Origin: Auritidibacter ignavus
Lineage (GTDB): Bacteria > Actinomycetota > Actinomycetes > Actinomycetales > Micrococcaceae
Assembly: GCF_003703835.1 (NCBI RefSeq)
Contig: NZ_RDQR01000007.1
Coordinates: forward strand, 32,052 to 96,051
Direction of reading: 5' to 3'
Length of the DNA stretch: 64,000 nt
The notes beneath the pieces are model-generated. The model had not been told where the DNA came from, ran no database searches, and saw nothing but the letters and a program-made list of their open reading frames with translations. The stretch's first letter is position 1. Each line of letters opens with the position of its first letter. A program made the translations under genes and the position numbers. This document shows, piece after piece, positions 1 to 9,157 of this stretch.

Positions 1-38
1 AAGACGAGCACTGCTGGTGCGGTATCTGTAAGGCTCAC
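1..38 (-). CDS. carA: carA, start of carbamoyl-phosphate synthase small subunit (partial)
   Basis: Only the first 12 codons are present; the gene runs off the left edge. It starts with GTG at 38-36 behind a purine-rich AGGAAGCGAG stretch. The peptide MSLTDTAPAVLVL fits the usual CarA start, in which a short variable lead is followed by a hydrophobic strand (family knowledge). It follows the PH-like membrane gene and pyrC on the same strand, which is where carA lies in actinobacterial pyr operons. The product would be the glutaminase subunit of carbamoyl-phosphate synthase. The call rests mainly on gene order, as very little protein is visible. Confidence 0.7.
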   Translation of the reverse strand, partial: MSLTDTAPAVLV

Positions 39-114
39 GGTTGGGTTTCTCGCTTCCTGCTACACATTTCTCGACGCGAACGACTCGACACAAACGACGC
101 GACGGTGGTGGGCT

Positions 115-675
115 TTACTCTGGTTGGCGCTGCTGGCTGGTCTGGTGCATCGTCTCCAGGAGCGTGTGTTGGTCTGCACTGTTGCGGGTTCGGAACCCGG
201 TGGTCACCGGGATCTGCCCCAGATTCCATCCGATGGTGATCAGTCCGTCTTTTTCCACGAACTTGCCGACCATCCCGGAACTGGTACTGATCTGGGTGAT
301 ATCTCGGAACGGAATCACAAAGTTTGGGGAGCCTTCCAGCAACAGCACCACGCCCAGAGGGTGGACCTCGCACTGGGCGCGGGTCCGGATCCCCAGACCA
401 TGCACGGCCACCCGATCCAGCCAGTCTTCACCACGCACGGTGCTGACATATATGCCCTGGGCTTGAGCTAGTGGCTCGGTGGCTAACAGTCGGTCGGGCA
501 CCGGTAGTGGGGCCGGGATATTGACTTGCCGGCGTCGCCGCGCGCGCCACCCGAACCACAGTCCCAGCACCACCAGTCCGATCAGGCCCAGAGTCAACAG
601 AATGATCACCAGGTAGGCCCCGGTATCTGATTCGGCCTCGGCATTGGTGGCCATGACGGTGACAAAAGGTGACAC
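115..675 (-). CDS. PH-like membrane protein of the pyr operon
   Basis: The 186-residue protein has one transmembrane helix near residues 20-42 (YLVIILLTLGLIGLVVLGLW), an Arg-rich stop-transfer segment (RARRRRQ) and a soluble cytoplasmic domain of about 130 residues resembling the bacterial PH-like or 'transporter' family often found between pyrC and carA in actinobacteria. Its function is unknown. It lies between pyrC (57 bp upstream) and carA (77 bp downstream), so it is probably co-transcribed with the pyrimidine genes. The start is a GTG; an ATG seven codons later is equally possible. Linking it to pyrimidine metabolism would be inference from position only. Confidence 0.75.
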   Translation of the reverse strand: MSPFVTVMATNAEAESDTGAYLVIILLTLGLIGLVVLGLWFGWRARRRRQVNIPAPLPVPDRLLATEPLAQAQGIYVSTVRGEDWLDRVAVHGLGIRTRAQCEVHPLGVVLLLEGSPNFVIPFRDITQISTSSGMVGKFVEKDGLITIGWNLGQIPVTTGFRTRNSADQHTLLETMHQTSQQRQPE

Positions 676-731
676 GCTGTGGTTCTTTCTCCTCGTAGCG
701 GGTGGGCAGTATCAGTGGCTTGGCGAGATCA

Positions 732-2117
732 CTAGTCGACTGGGTGCGCCGGGGTTTGCCGGCGGCCGGCCTGAACGTGCGGGTTCGGGGTCGCCAACTG
801 GCCCTCGGCCACCACCTGGTGGCCCCGGTAAAACACGTGGCGCACACTGCCAGGTAGCTCCATGCCGCGGTAGGGCGTGTTGCTGGATTTGGATACGTGT
901 TCGGTCGGGTCCACGGTAAAGGTGGTGTCAGGGTCGTAGAGGACCAGGTTGGCCACCACCCCGGTGCGTAGCTCGCCCTCGGGGCTGATGTGGCCTTGGT
1001 CGCAGTCCCCGGCGATGCGGGCCGGGGCGGCTGAAAACGCGTGGGCGATCCGATTCCAGTCACAGGTTCCGGTGTCAATCATGGCGTGTTGGACCACCGA
1101 GAGGGCCGTTTCGAGCCCGGTCATGCCCATCGCGGCCACCGGCCATTCGCATTCTTTGGCTTCGGCGGTGTGCGGGGCGTGGTCGGTGCCAATGGTGTCG
1201 ATGGTGCCATCGGCGAGTCCGGCCCGTAGCGCCAGCACATCGGACTCCCGGCGTAGCGGCGGGTTGACTTTGAACACCGGATTATAGGTGGCCACCAAGT
1301 CTTCGGTGAGCAGCAGGTGGTGCGGGGTGACCTCGGCGGTGATGTCGATCCCTTGGGCTTTGGCCCAACGGATGATTTCCACCGACCCGGCGGTCGAGAC
1401 GTGGCAGATGTGTAGCCGGGAGCCCAAGTGATGGGCCAACAACGCGTCGCGGGCGATGATGGATTCTTCCGCCACAGCCGGCCATCCGGCCAGTCCCAGG
1501 GTGCTGGACAGGCTCGATTCGTTCATCTGCGCACCCTCGGTCAGCCGGGGTTCTTGGGCGTGCTGGGCGATGAACCCGTTGAAGGATTTCACGTATTCTA
1601 AGGCCCGGCGCATCACCAGCGGATCCCACACGCAGTGCCCGTCATCGGAGAACATACTCACCTGGGCTTGGGAGGCATGCATAGCAGACAGCTCAGCCAA
1701 TTGTTCGCCAGCCAACCCCACGGTGACGGCACCGACCGGGTGTACATCGCACCAACCAGCGGCGCGACCCAGGGCCCAGACCTGTTCGACCACCCCGGCG
1801 GTATCGGCCACCGGGGTGGAGTTAGCCATCGCATGGACCGCGGTAAACCCACCCTTGGCGGCCGCCCGGGTGCCGGTCTCGACGGTTTCAGCATCTTCTT
1901 TACCGGGCTCGCGTAAGTGGGTGTGCAGATCCACCAACCCCGGGAGCACGACCATCCCGGTGGCGTCACAGGTGGTGGTTTCCTCCGGGGCGGGCTGAGA
2001 ATCGTGGGCGCAGGTCACGTCCTGACCGGTGGCGACCAGGATGCCGTCGCGGATCAGCAGGTCGGAGACCTGCCCGTTGGGCATGGTGGCCTGGCGAATC
2101 AGGGTGGTCGATGACAT
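732..2117 (-). CDS. pyrC: dihydroorotase
   Basis: The 461-residue amidohydrolase closes N-carbamoyl-aspartate to dihydroorotate, the third step of pyrimidine synthesis. Visible hallmarks are the metal-binding motif VDLHTHLREPG, the HICHVSTAGS segment, the EVTPHHLLLT segment, and GTDHAPHT with its catalytic aspartate. The length fits class I dihydroorotases. The ATG lies seven bases after the pyrB stop codon, indicating translational coupling. The C-terminal tail (about 15 residues, Arg/His/Pro-rich) is variable in the family. Confidence 0.96.
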   Translation of the reverse strand: MSSTTLIRQATMPNGQVSDLLIRDGILVATGQDVTCAHDSQPAPEETTTCDATGMVVLPGLVDLHTHLREPGKEDAETVETGTRAAAKGGFTAVHAMANSTPVADTAGVVEQVWALGRAAGWCDVHPVGAVTVGLAGEQLAELSAMHASQAQVSMFSDDGHCVWDPLVMRRALEYVKSFNGFIAQHAQEPRLTEGAQMNESSLSSTLGLAGWPAVAEESIIARDALLAHHLGSRLHICHVSTAGSVEIIRWAKAQGIDITAEVTPHHLLLTEDLVATYNPVFKVNPPLRRESDVLALRAGLADGTIDTIGTDHAPHTAEAKECEWPVAAMGMTGLETALSVVQHAMIDTGTCDWNRIAHAFSAAPARIAGDCDQGHISPEGELRTGVVANLVLYDPDTTFTVDPTEHVSKSSNTPYRGMELPGSVRHVFYRGHQVVAEGQLATPNPHVQAGRRQTPAHPVD

Positions 2118-2124
2118 GGTTGGC

Positions 2125-3114
2125 TCAACCGTCCTTTCCGGGGTTCTCAGCAGCCAAGATCAGGTACAGCACGGCCATACGGATTGAGACCCCGTTGGCG
2201 ACCTGTTCGAGCACGGTGTTCCGTGGCGAATCGGCCGCGGTGGAGGAGATTTCCAGCCCGCGGTTCATCGGTCCCGGGTGCATGATGATCGCTTCGGTGT
2301 CCTCCAGCCGGCTCAGCCGTTCAGACGTCAGCCCCCACCCGCGGGTGTACTCGGCGGTGGAGGGGAAAAACGACTGGTGCATCCGTTCCTGCTGAATCCG
2401 CAACATCATCACCGCATCCGGCTCGGTGGCCAGGGCTTCGTCGAGGTCGTAGGTGACCTCGCACGGCCAGGACTCGGCCCCCAGAGGCATCAGAGTAGCC
2501 GGTCCAGCCAGGGTCACGCGCGCCCCGAGGGTGTTGAGTAGCCACACATTGGAGCGAGCCACTCGAGAATGCAGAATGTCTCCGACAATCACCACGTGTC
2601 GGCCGGTCAAATCCTGACCCACCGGCGGGGCGGTGGCCGGGTCGGCCCCGTCGCGGAAGGCGAAGCGGTGGCGCATCGAAAAGGCATCGAGCAACGCTTG
2701 GGTGGGGTGCTCGTGGGTGCCATCGCCGGCATTGACCACCGGGGAGGAGCACCAGCCAGATTCAGCCAGTTGGTGGGCGGCACCGGATGCCCAGTGGCGC
2801 ATCACGATCGCGTCAGCGCCGGTGGCTTCCAAGGTTTGGACGGTATCGCGCAGGGACTCTCCTTTGGACACCGAAGAACCCCGTGCGGAGAAGTTCAGCA
2901 CATCAGCGCTGAGCCGTTTAGCGGCTGCTTCAAAGGAGATCCTTGTCCGGGTGGAATCTTCAAAGAAGAGGTTCACCACGGTGCGTCCGCGCAAAGCGGG
3001 AAGCTTTTTCACCTGACGGTCTTTGACCCCGGCCATTTCTTCGGCGGTATCGAGGATGTGCAGGGCGTCTTGGAAGCACAGATCCTGGGTGGACAAAAGG
3101 TGTCGCATGATCAC
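2125..3114 (-). CDS. pyrB: aspartate carbamoyltransferase catalytic subunit
   Basis: The 329-residue enzyme condenses carbamoyl phosphate with aspartate. The carbamoyl-phosphate loop [13 protein letters not shown] is intact, and so are [16 protein letters not shown], the SRVARSN segment and the aspartate-loop region near LRIQQERM. The reading frame opens with a GTG that forms a 4-bp GTGA overlap with the pyrR stop codon. A downstream ATG (at 3108) gives MRHLLS, the more usual PyrB N-terminus, so the true start may be two codons later. No pyrI regulatory subunit is present, as usual in Gram-positives. Confidence 0.96.
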   Translation of the reverse strand: MIMRHLLSTQDLCFQDALHILDTAEEMAGVKDRQVKKLPALRGRTVVNLFFEDSTRTRISFEAAAKRLSADVLNFSARGSSVSKGESLRDTVQTLEATGADAIVMRHWASGAAHQLAESGWCSSPVVNAGDGTHEHPTQALLDAFSMRHRFAFRDGADPATAPPVGQDLTGRHVVIVGDILHSRVARSNVWLLNTLGARVTLAGPATLMPLGAESWPCEVTYDLDEALATEPDAVMMLRIQQERMHQSFFPSTAEYTRGWGLTSERLSRLEDTEAIIMHPGPMNRGLEISSTAADSPRNTVLEQVANGVSIRMAVLYLILAAENPGKDG

Positions 3115-3722
3115 CGCACCCCCGTTGCGGTCACGACGGTATCGGAGATGATCACGCAGTCTTCGTGCTCGGTGCCATCGACGTCTTCCAGCCAGACACT
3201 GACGCGTTCTGCCGTGGAGGTGGGCAGGTTTTTGCCGACATGGTCGGCGCGGATGGGCAGTTGCCGGTGGCCACGGTCGACCAGTACGGCCAGGCGCACA
3301 GCGGCCGGGCGACCAATATCAGATAGGGCATCAAGTCCGGCTCGTACGGTGCGTCCGGAAAATAGTACGTCATCGACCAAGACCACGACCGCATCATCGA
3401 TGCCGTTACGCGGTAGCGAGGTCGGGACTGGGATCCGGGAGGCCTGGGTGCGCAGATCGTCCCGGTACAGGGTGATATCCAGGGTTCCGGTGCGTTCGGT
3501 GGCATCGAAGTCCGGGTCGATTCCGGCGATTTTTTCGGAAATTCGGTGGGCTAGTGGAACGCCTCGCCGGGGAATACCGAGCACCACGAGCTGATCGCTA
3601 CCGTGATTCGATTCCAAAATTTCATGGGCCATTCGGGTTAACGCCCGGTCAATATCGGCCGCGTTGGCTACCACCCGGGCGAGCCGGGAGGCGGGGTTTT
3701 TGGGTTCGACAAAATCTCCCAC
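3111..3722 (-). CDS. pyrR: PyrR, pyrimidine operon regulator / uracil phosphoribosyltransferase
   Basis: The 203-residue type I phosphoribosyltransferase carries the PRPP-binding motif [13 protein letters not shown], the [14 protein letters not shown] loop and the [10 protein letters not shown] segment typical of PyrR. In this family the protein binds UMP and the pyr mRNA leader and lowers pyr expression when pyrimidines are abundant. It is the first gene of the pyr cluster and is directly preceded by a matching RNA hairpin, which supports autoregulation. It ends in a 4-bp overlap with pyrB. Confidence 0.95.
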   Translation of the reverse strand: MGDFVEPKNPASRLARVVANAADIDRALTRMAHEILESNHGSDQLVVLGIPRRGVPLAHRISEKIAGIDPDFDATERTGTLDITLYRDDLRTQASRIPVPTSLPRNGIDDAVVVLVDDVLFSGRTVRAGLDALSDIGRPAAVRLAVLVDRGHRQLPIRADHVGKNLPTSTAERVSVWLEDVDGTEHEDCVIISDTVVTATGVR

Positions 3723-3725
3723 CGT

Positions 3726-3765
3726 GTCTCCTTTCCCGCCTCACAGGACGGTCTTTAAAGGATGT
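3726..3765 (-). promoter_or_regulatory. PyrR-binding leader hairpin over the pyrR ribosome binding site
   Basis: Read on the minus strand, the leader has a stem CCGTC paired with GGCGG (one G-U pair) around the loop CTGTGA, directly followed by the Shine-Dalgarno AAAGGAG of pyrR. This matches the conserved PyrR-binding-loop layout known from Bacillus and mycobacteria. Because the stem abuts the ribosome binding site and no T-run terminator is visible, control by blocking translation, as proposed for mycobacteria, is more likely than attenuation. PyrR binding itself is inferred. Confidence 0.7.
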
Positions 3766-3840
3766 CCACAACCGGTTGGTTCGGGGCGGTTTCCACTGGT
3801 CAACTCTAGCACGATCGTTCACCGGCCCGAGCGCATCGTG

Positions 3841-4257
3841 TTAGAGCACCAGGGTAGGTTTGACCTGCTGAATTCGTCCCAGCAGACCGTTGACGAAATC
3901 CGGAGACTCATCGGTGGAGTACTCTTTGGCGATGGTGGTGGCCTCCGAAACGGCCACCGCGTCGGGAACATCGTCGTTGAACAGCAGCTCCCAGGTCCCC
4001 ACGCGCAGGGTAGCCCGGTCGAAGGCCGGCATCCGGTCCATGCTCCACCCTTGGGTGTAGGTGGCCAAAATCTCATCAATGCGGTCGTATTCGGTAATGA
4101 CCCCGTCGACGATTTCGGCGGTATAGGGGTTGATGATTTGGTCGGTGTATTGCCGGCGCGCCTGCAACGCGGCCAAGGGTGTGGAGTGGCGTTGTTCGGC
4201 TTCAAAAATGATCTCGACGGCGCGTCGTCTGGCCCGTCCTCGCGAGGAGGTTCTCAC
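3841..4257 (-). CDS. nusB: transcription antitermination factor NusB
   Basis: The helical NusB fold is recognised from SSRGRARRRAVEIIFEAEQ at the N-terminus and the conserved C-terminal signature AVAVSEATTIAKEYSTDES..FVNGLLG. NusB with NusE binds boxA RNA and supports rRNA antitermination. I chose the GTG at 4257, giving 138 residues, the usual NusB length, with AGGA six bases upstream. The frame stays open for 31 more codons to a GTG at 4350, but that part does not look like NusB. The gene lies 120 bp downstream of efp. Confidence 0.92.
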   Translation of the reverse strand: MRTSSRGRARRRAVEIIFEAEQRHSTPLAALQARRQYTDQIINPYTAEIVDGVITEYDRIDEILATYTQGWSMDRMPAFDRATLRVGTWELLFNDDVPDAVAVSEATTIAKEYSTDESPDFVNGLLGRIQQVKPTLVL

Positions 4258-4377
4258 GTGTTGTCCTGGTCCTTCTGATGATTTAACGGTCGGCACAGTA
4301 TCTGAGATGACTGCACCCACCCTGCCGTGCGACGGTGGGCCGCTCAGCACCGGGTGGGTGTCTCGACAAGAGAAGTC

Positions 4378-4947
4378 TTAGTCGGTGACGCGACCCTGGT
4401 ATTCACCGTTGCGGGTGTCAACCTTGACCTTGGTACCCTGCTCCACGAACAGCGGAACATGCACCACGTAACCGGTTTCCAGGGTGGCCGGCTTGGTACC
4501 GGCCGAGGAGCGGTCGCCCTGCAACCCGGGTTCGGTGTAGGTGATTTCCAGGACCACCGAGGCCGGCATGTCCAGGTACAGCGGGGTGCCGTCGGAGATC
4601 GCGATGGTCACGGTCTCATTTTCCAACAGGTAGTTGGCTGCATCGCCGACCACGGACTCGGGGACGATGATCTGGTCGAACGTGGTGTTGTCCATGAAGA
4701 CAAACTCGTCACCGTCGCGGTACAAAAACTGGTAGTCCGAGCGGTCCACGGTAGCGAACTCAACTTTAGCCCCGGCGTTGAAGGTCTTATCGATGGTCTT
4801 ACCGCTGGTGAGGTTTTTGATCTTGGTCCGCACGAAGGCGCCACCCTTGCCGGGTTTGACGTGCTGGAACTCCTGGACGTTCCACAGTTGTCCGTCCAGG
4901 GAGATCACCGAGCCGTTTTTAATATCGTTACTGGTGAGCATGACCAT
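4378..4947 (-). CDS. efp: elongation factor P
   Basis: The 189-residue protein has the three beta-barrel domains of EF-P. The domain I tip loop [14 protein letters not shown] carries the lysine (in GKG) that reaches the ribosomal peptidyl-transferase centre; the C-terminal hallmark is [32 protein letters not shown] relieves stalling at polyproline stretches. No EF-P modification genes are in the window. The start MVMLTSND may really be the second Met. Gene order aroB-efp-nusB is standard in actinobacteria. Confidence 0.97.
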   Translation of the reverse strand: MVMLTSNDIKNGSVISLDGQLWNVQEFQHVKPGKGGAFVRTKIKNLTSGKTIDKTFNAGAKVEFATVDRSDYQFLYRDGDEFVFMDNTTFDQIIVPESVVGDAANYLLENETVTIAISDGTPLYLDMPASVVLEITYTEPGLQGDRSSAGTKPATLETGYVVHVPLFVEQGTKVKVDTRNGEYQGRVTD

Positions 4948-5053
4948 GCGCCGTTATAACCTCACTTCGGTTGATGAACGTTGGGAAAGATGACCTCTAA
5001 CAGTGTAACGCCTTTGCGCAGGCCTGTTCGTGCTGTTCGTCGGTTCCGGTACC

Positions 5054-6274
5054 TTAGTCGGCGATTTCCTGATAGGCGGCGAACAATAGTGACTCATCGG
5101 GAACATCGTAGGTGATGGGCCGACCTTGGCCTTCCAGAAGCACGAAGCGTAGCTGATCGCCACGGTTCTTCTTATCGCGTTTGATGCCATCCAGCAGGGC
5201 CGCCCAGCGGTCGCCGCGGTAGGAGGTCGGCAGCCCCAGAGCACCAAGAACGCTGAAGTGTCGTTCGGCGGTGGCGTCATCGAGTTTGCCCACCGAGCGG
5301 GCCAGCTCGGCAGCGAATGCCATCCCGATCGACACCGCAGCACCGTGGCGGTACTGGTAACGTTCGGCCAGCTCAATGGCGTGGCCTAGGGTATGGCCGT
5401 AGTTGAGAATCTCGCGGATTCCGGATTCCTTCAAGTCCTGGGAAACCACCACGGATTTCACGCGGATGGCGCGTTCAATCAGTTCCCGCAGCGCCGCCGA
5501 GTGCGGATTGGTGGCTTGTTCAGGTTCGGCTTCGATCAGATCCAGAATGTGTTCATCGGCAATGAACCCGCATTTGACCACTTCAGCCAGACCAGAGATT
5601 AGCTCATTCTTGGGCAGGGTGAGCAACGTGTCGAGGTCGGCCAGAACGCCCACCGGGGGGTGGAAGGCACCCACCAGGTTTTTACCCTCGGCAGTGTTAA
5701 TGCCGGTCTTACCGCCCACGGCGGCATCGACCATTCCCAACAGCGTGGTGGGCATGTGCACCACGTTCACGCCACGTAACCAGGTGGCGGCGATAAATCC
5801 GGCCACATCGGAGACCGCTCCCCCGCCGACGGAGACGATCGCATCCGAGCGCGTAAATTCGTTTTGGCCGAGCACCTGCCAGCAAAAGGCCGCAACCTGG
5901 ATGTGCTTGCCTTCTTCGGCGTCGGGGATTTCGGCGGTGATGGCGTTAAACCCGGCCTGATCAAGATCTTCTTTGACCACATCTCCGGTGGCGCGCAGGG
6001 CCCGTGGGTGGACCACTAGTACCTTGCGGACCTGGGTACCCAACATCTCGGGTAATTGCGAGAGCAAACCACGACCCACCACGACGTCATAACCACCTTC
6101 GCTGAGGTATTCCGAGCCCCCGGCGACCGGTATCACGCTGGGTTCGTCGTGCTCTTCGCGGGCCTGAACGTCCTCGGCCACCACACCCGCGTCGGCGCCA
6201 GCCGGTGCCGACGCGGGTGGTGTCTGCGGAGTTCGCTCGGTGGTGGGATCAGTCTGTGGTTGTTGATCGGTCAT
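5054..6274 (-). CDS. aroB: 3-dehydroquinate synthase
   Basis: The NAD-dependent enzyme converts DAHP to 3-dehydroquinate, shikimate step 2. Family motifs are visible: [59 protein letters not shown] and the zinc-binding segment [11 protein letters not shown]. At 406 residues it exceeds the usual ~360 because of an N-terminal extension of about 50 residues, rich in Pro, Thr, Ala and Glu and probably disordered; a shorter start cannot be excluded. It sits downstream of aroK in the aroE-aroC-aroK-aroB order. Confidence 0.95.
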   Translation of the reverse strand: MTDQQPQTDPTTERTPQTPPASAPAGADAGVVAEDVQAREEHDEPSVIPVAGGSEYLSEGGYDVVVGRGLLSQLPEMLGTQVRKVLVVHPRALRATGDVVKEDLDQAGFNAITAEIPDAEEGKHIQVAAFCWQVLGQNEFTRSDAIVSVGGGAVSDVAGFIAATWLRGVNVVHMPTTLLGMVDAAVGGKTGINTAEGKNLVGAFHPPVGVLADLDTLLTLPKNELISGLAEVVKCGFIADEHILDLIEAEPEQATNPHSAALRELIERAIRVKSVVVSQDLKESGIREILNYGHTLGHAIELAERYQYRHGAAVSIGMAFAAELARSVGKLDDATAERHFSVLGALGLPTSYRGDRWAALLDGIKRDKKNRGDQLRFVLLEGQGRPITYDVPDESLLFAAYQEIAD

Positions 6275-6342
6275 GATCGATATTCATCCTCACGTGCGGC
6301 CCGGGGTTCTTGTCCGGGCCATTGAGTACTGTTTTATCGAGT

Positions 6343-6885
6343 CTAATGGTCGTGGGTTTTTTCTGCTCGACGATACCGCCGGGCGATCTTTCCGGCGAGT
6401 TGACGAGGACTATCTGCAGTGGTATCAACGACCTGATCTGCGACGCTGCGGTAGAGCCGGTCGCGTTCGGTGGCGATCTGTTCCCACGTCTCGGCCGGGT
6501 TATTCTCTAGCATCGGTCGCCCCTGCCCGTCATCGAGCCGACGCAGGGCCTCCCGGGTGGAGACCTGCAGATAGATCACGTAGCAGTGCTCGACTAGGAA
6601 GTCGCGGGTGGTGTCTCGCAACACCGCTCCCCCACCCAAAGAGATCACCGTTTGCTGTTTTCCGGTGAGGGCTTCGGCGACTACCTGCGCTTCGGCGTCG
6701 CGAAAACCGGGTTCACCGTGGACACGGAAAAACTCGGGGATGGGGCCGTGCTGGTGAGCGAACAGCTCATCGGTATCGACGTGGTCATAGCCCAGTTCTG
6801 CGGCTAATACTGGGGCAAGGGAGGATTTTCCCGATCCCATCGGACCCACCAGGGCAATGGGTTGACCGCGGGTGTGTGAACTCAC
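6343..6885 (-). CDS. aroK: shikimate kinase
   Basis: The 180-residue P-loop kinase phosphorylates shikimate at O3. The Walker A motif GPMGSGKSS is at residues 14-22; the shikimate-binding DTDELF, FR..E and [10 protein letters not shown] segments and the lid region DGQGRPMLE are visible. The GTG start shares a 4-bp GTGA overlap with the aroC stop, so the two are translationally coupled. Confidence 0.95.
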   Translation of the reverse strand: MSSHTRGQPIALVGPMGSGKSSLAPVLAAELGYDHVDTDELFAHQHGPIPEFFRVHGEPGFRDAEAQVVAEALTGKQQTVISLGGGAVLRDTTRDFLVEHCYVIYLQVSTREALRRLDDGQGRPMLENNPAETWEQIATERDRLYRSVADQVVDTTADSPRQLAGKIARRYRRAEKTHDH

Positions 6886-8126
6886 TGGATCGGATCTCCC
6901 ATGTGGTCAGCTGACGTAGCCCCGCCGGTATTGGTCTGCAGGGTGGGTAGCGGGGCCAGAGAGTCCAGATAGGCGTTGAGGTTCCGCTGGACTTCAGCGA
7001 TCGAGTCACCGCCGAATTTCTCCAGCACCGCTTCGGCCAAGACCAGGGCCACCATCGCTTCTGCGACCACACCGGCGGCCGGTACCGCAGCGACATCGGA
7101 GCGCTGGTGATGGGCCTTGGTGGTTTCTCCGGTGGCCACGTCCACGGTGTCCAGGGCCCGGGGAACCGTGGAGATTGGTTTCATCGCGGCCCGGACGCGA
7201 ATGATCTCTCCGTTGGACATTCCGGCTTCAATACCACCGGCACGGTTGGTGCGACGTGCCACGGTGTTGTCCTCGGTGCGGATGATTTCGTCGTGGGCTT
7301 GACCACCTAGGCGGGTGGCGGTGGTGAAACCATCGCCAACTTCGACACCTTTGATGGCCTGAATGCCCATCAGCGCCGCTGAAAGTTTGGCATCCAGTCG
7401 GCGATCCCAGTGCACATGGCTACCCAGCCCGACCGGGGCATGGTAGACCAACACCTCCACGGTGCCACCCAGGGTTTGACCGTCCTTTTTGGCCGAGTCG
7501 ATGATCTCCACCATGCGCTGGGAGGTCTCCGGGTCGGTGCAACGCAACGGGTCCTCGTCCAACCGGTGCACGTCGTCGGGGGTCGGGAGTTCGGCGTCCT
7601 CGGGCACAAAGACCGTGGAGATCGAGACGGTGTGGGAGACGGTGCGAATGCCCAGCTGGGCCAAGAAGTGTTGGGCAACGCGCCCCAGGGCGACCCGGGT
7701 GGCGGTTTCGCGCGCCGAGGCACGTTCCAGTAGCGGGCGGGATTCGTCAAAACCGTACTTCTGCATTCCAGCCATATCGGCGTGTCCCGGACGCGGCCGG
7801 GTCAGCGCGGCGTTGCGGGCCAGACCGTCGAGCTCGGCAGGGTCCACCGGATCGGGGTTCATGACTTTTTCCCATTTCGGCCATTCGGTGTTGGCAATGT
7901 GAATGGCCACCGGGGAACCGAGGGTGAGGCCGTGACGGACACCGCCGATGAGGGTGACCTGGTCCTTTTCAAATTTCATGCGGGCGCCACGGCCGTATCC
8001 CAGTCGACGCCGTGCCAGGGCATCCTGGATATCGGCGGTGGTGATCTCAATACCTGCCGGCAGGCCGTCGATAATGCCAACCAGTCCCGAGCCATGGGAT
8101 TCACCTGCGGTGAGCCATCGCAACAT
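6882..8126 (-). CDS. aroC: chorismate synthase
   Basis: The FMN-dependent enzyme makes chorismate from EPSP. The signature [18 protein letters not shown] opens the protein; [15 protein letters not shown] and the C-terminal [25 protein letters not shown] are also conserved. The frame is open upstream to 8159, but [12 protein letters not shown] at 8126 is the canonical N-terminus and has GAAGGA at suitable spacing, so I used it (414 residues). It overlaps aroK by 4 bp. Confidence 0.96.
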   Translation of the reverse strand: MLRWLTAGESHGSGLVGIIDGLPAGIEITTADIQDALARRRLGYGRGARMKFEKDQVTLIGGVRHGLTLGSPVAIHIANTEWPKWEKVMNPDPVDPAELDGLARNAALTRPRPGHADMAGMQKYGFDESRPLLERASARETATRVALGRVAQHFLAQLGIRTVSHTVSISTVFVPEDAELPTPDDVHRLDEDPLRCTDPETSQRMVEIIDSAKKDGQTLGGTVEVLVYHAPVGLGSHVHWDRRLDAKLSAALMGIQAIKGVEVGDGFTTATRLGGQAHDEIIRTEDNTVARRTNRAGGIEAGMSNGEIIRVRAAMKPISTVPRALDTVDVATGETTKAHHQRSDVAAVPAAGVVAEAMVALVLAEAVLEKFGGDSIAEVQRNLNAYLDSLAPLPTLQTNTGGATSADHMGDPIQ

Positions 8127-8218
8127 ATCTTTAACGTCCTTCAAATTCAGGGGGTGCAACGCGAGGAACCTTGGTGGTGCCCCAGGTCACCTCGCGCCGG
8201 TGCGGACTACCTACCAGC

Positions 8219-9157
8219 CTAAATCACCCTCGAGTCTTTCGGCGGTCGTGGTGTTAAACCGATCGCTTCGGCCATGGCCACAGTGACCGCATCCCAGTCG
8301 GGTTCTGCCTGGTGGGAGCTGGTAGCTTGTCTTGCCTCATGTTCGGCACGGAGCTCGGCAGTCAACAGCTTGACTTGTTCGACGGCTTGGTAGAGTAACA
8401 TCTCCACACCGGAGATCACCTGTCCACCATTGCGATGCCAAACGAGGGCCAGCTGGGAGGGCCAGGGGTCATAAGCTACATCCAGCAGGGGTGGTAGCCA
8501 GGTGTAACCCGACAGGCTGTGAGCAAATTCGCTAGCTGCTCCGGGTGGGAGGGTGGAGATCACGTAGCGGTAGCGGTCCAGTTTCGTCAGCCCGGAGGCG
8601 ATCGAGTCTATCTCAGCGGCCAATCCCAGATCGGTAGCGAGCTTGCGTTGGGGTTCAGTTTTGGCCTGGTTGCGGACCAAGAGCTCCACCCCGGTGACGC
8701 CCATGAGCTGTGCAGCTTCAATGGCCGCCGCGGCGGTGCCTCCGCCACCAATAATGCCCAGCGTCGACGAGGCCGGCGTCTCTGCCCGCATCAGCGCCCG
8801 GACGATGCCGTCGCAGTCGGTGTTATATCCGGTTGCCTGTCCGCTGGCGTCGAGTACCACCGTGTTCAGCACGCCCAAGCGCCGCACCCGATCAGAGAGC
8901 TGATCCATCAGTGGCACGAGGGCCGGTTTCAGCGGCATCGTCACCGAAAACCCCAGCCAGCGGGTGTGGCCGGTCGTCAATTCGTGGCGCCGGTCTCGGT
9001 AGAAGGTCTCCACCTGGTCGAGGTCGACATCGGCCCGGGTGTACTCAATTGCTAGCCCCAGGGCGCGGTAGGCGGCCTGGTGCAGGACCGGGGAGAGCGA
9101 ATGGTCTATCGGGTGCCCCAATACGGCGGCCTGGCTCGGTGCGCTACGAGTGGTCAC
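8219..9157 (-). CDS. aroE: shikimate dehydrogenase
   Basis: The 312-residue NADP-dependent reductase turns 3-dehydroshikimate into shikimate. The N-terminal substrate domain shows GHPIDHSLSPVLHQAAYRAL and GFSVTMPLK; the nucleotide-binding fold shows NTDCDGIV and GGGGTAAAAIEAA. The C-terminal ISGVEMLLYQAVEQVKL segment is the conserved end of the fold, followed by a longer tail. The GTG start overlaps the mltG stop codon by 4 bp. Confidence 0.93.
   Translation of the reverse strand: MTTRSAPSQAAVLGHPIDHSLSPVLHQAAYRALGLAIEYTRADVDLDQVETFYRDRRHELTTGHTRWLGFSVTMPLKPALVPLMDQLSDRVRRLGVLNTVVLDASGQATGYNTDCDGIVRALMRAETPASSTLGIIGGGGTAAAAIEAAQLMGVTGVELLVRNQAKTEPQRKLATDLGLAAEIDSIASGLTKLDRYRYVISTLPPGAASEFAHSLSGYTWLPPLLDVAYDPWPSQLALVWHRNGGQVISGVEMLLYQAVEQVKLLTAELRAEHEARQATSSHQAEPDWDAVTVAMAEAIGLTPRPPKDSRVI

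Noticed and set aside
5393..5960. Plus-strand frames of up to 185 codons opposite aroB
   Set aside because: Antisense shadows of a conserved gene, without ribosome sites or domain signal.
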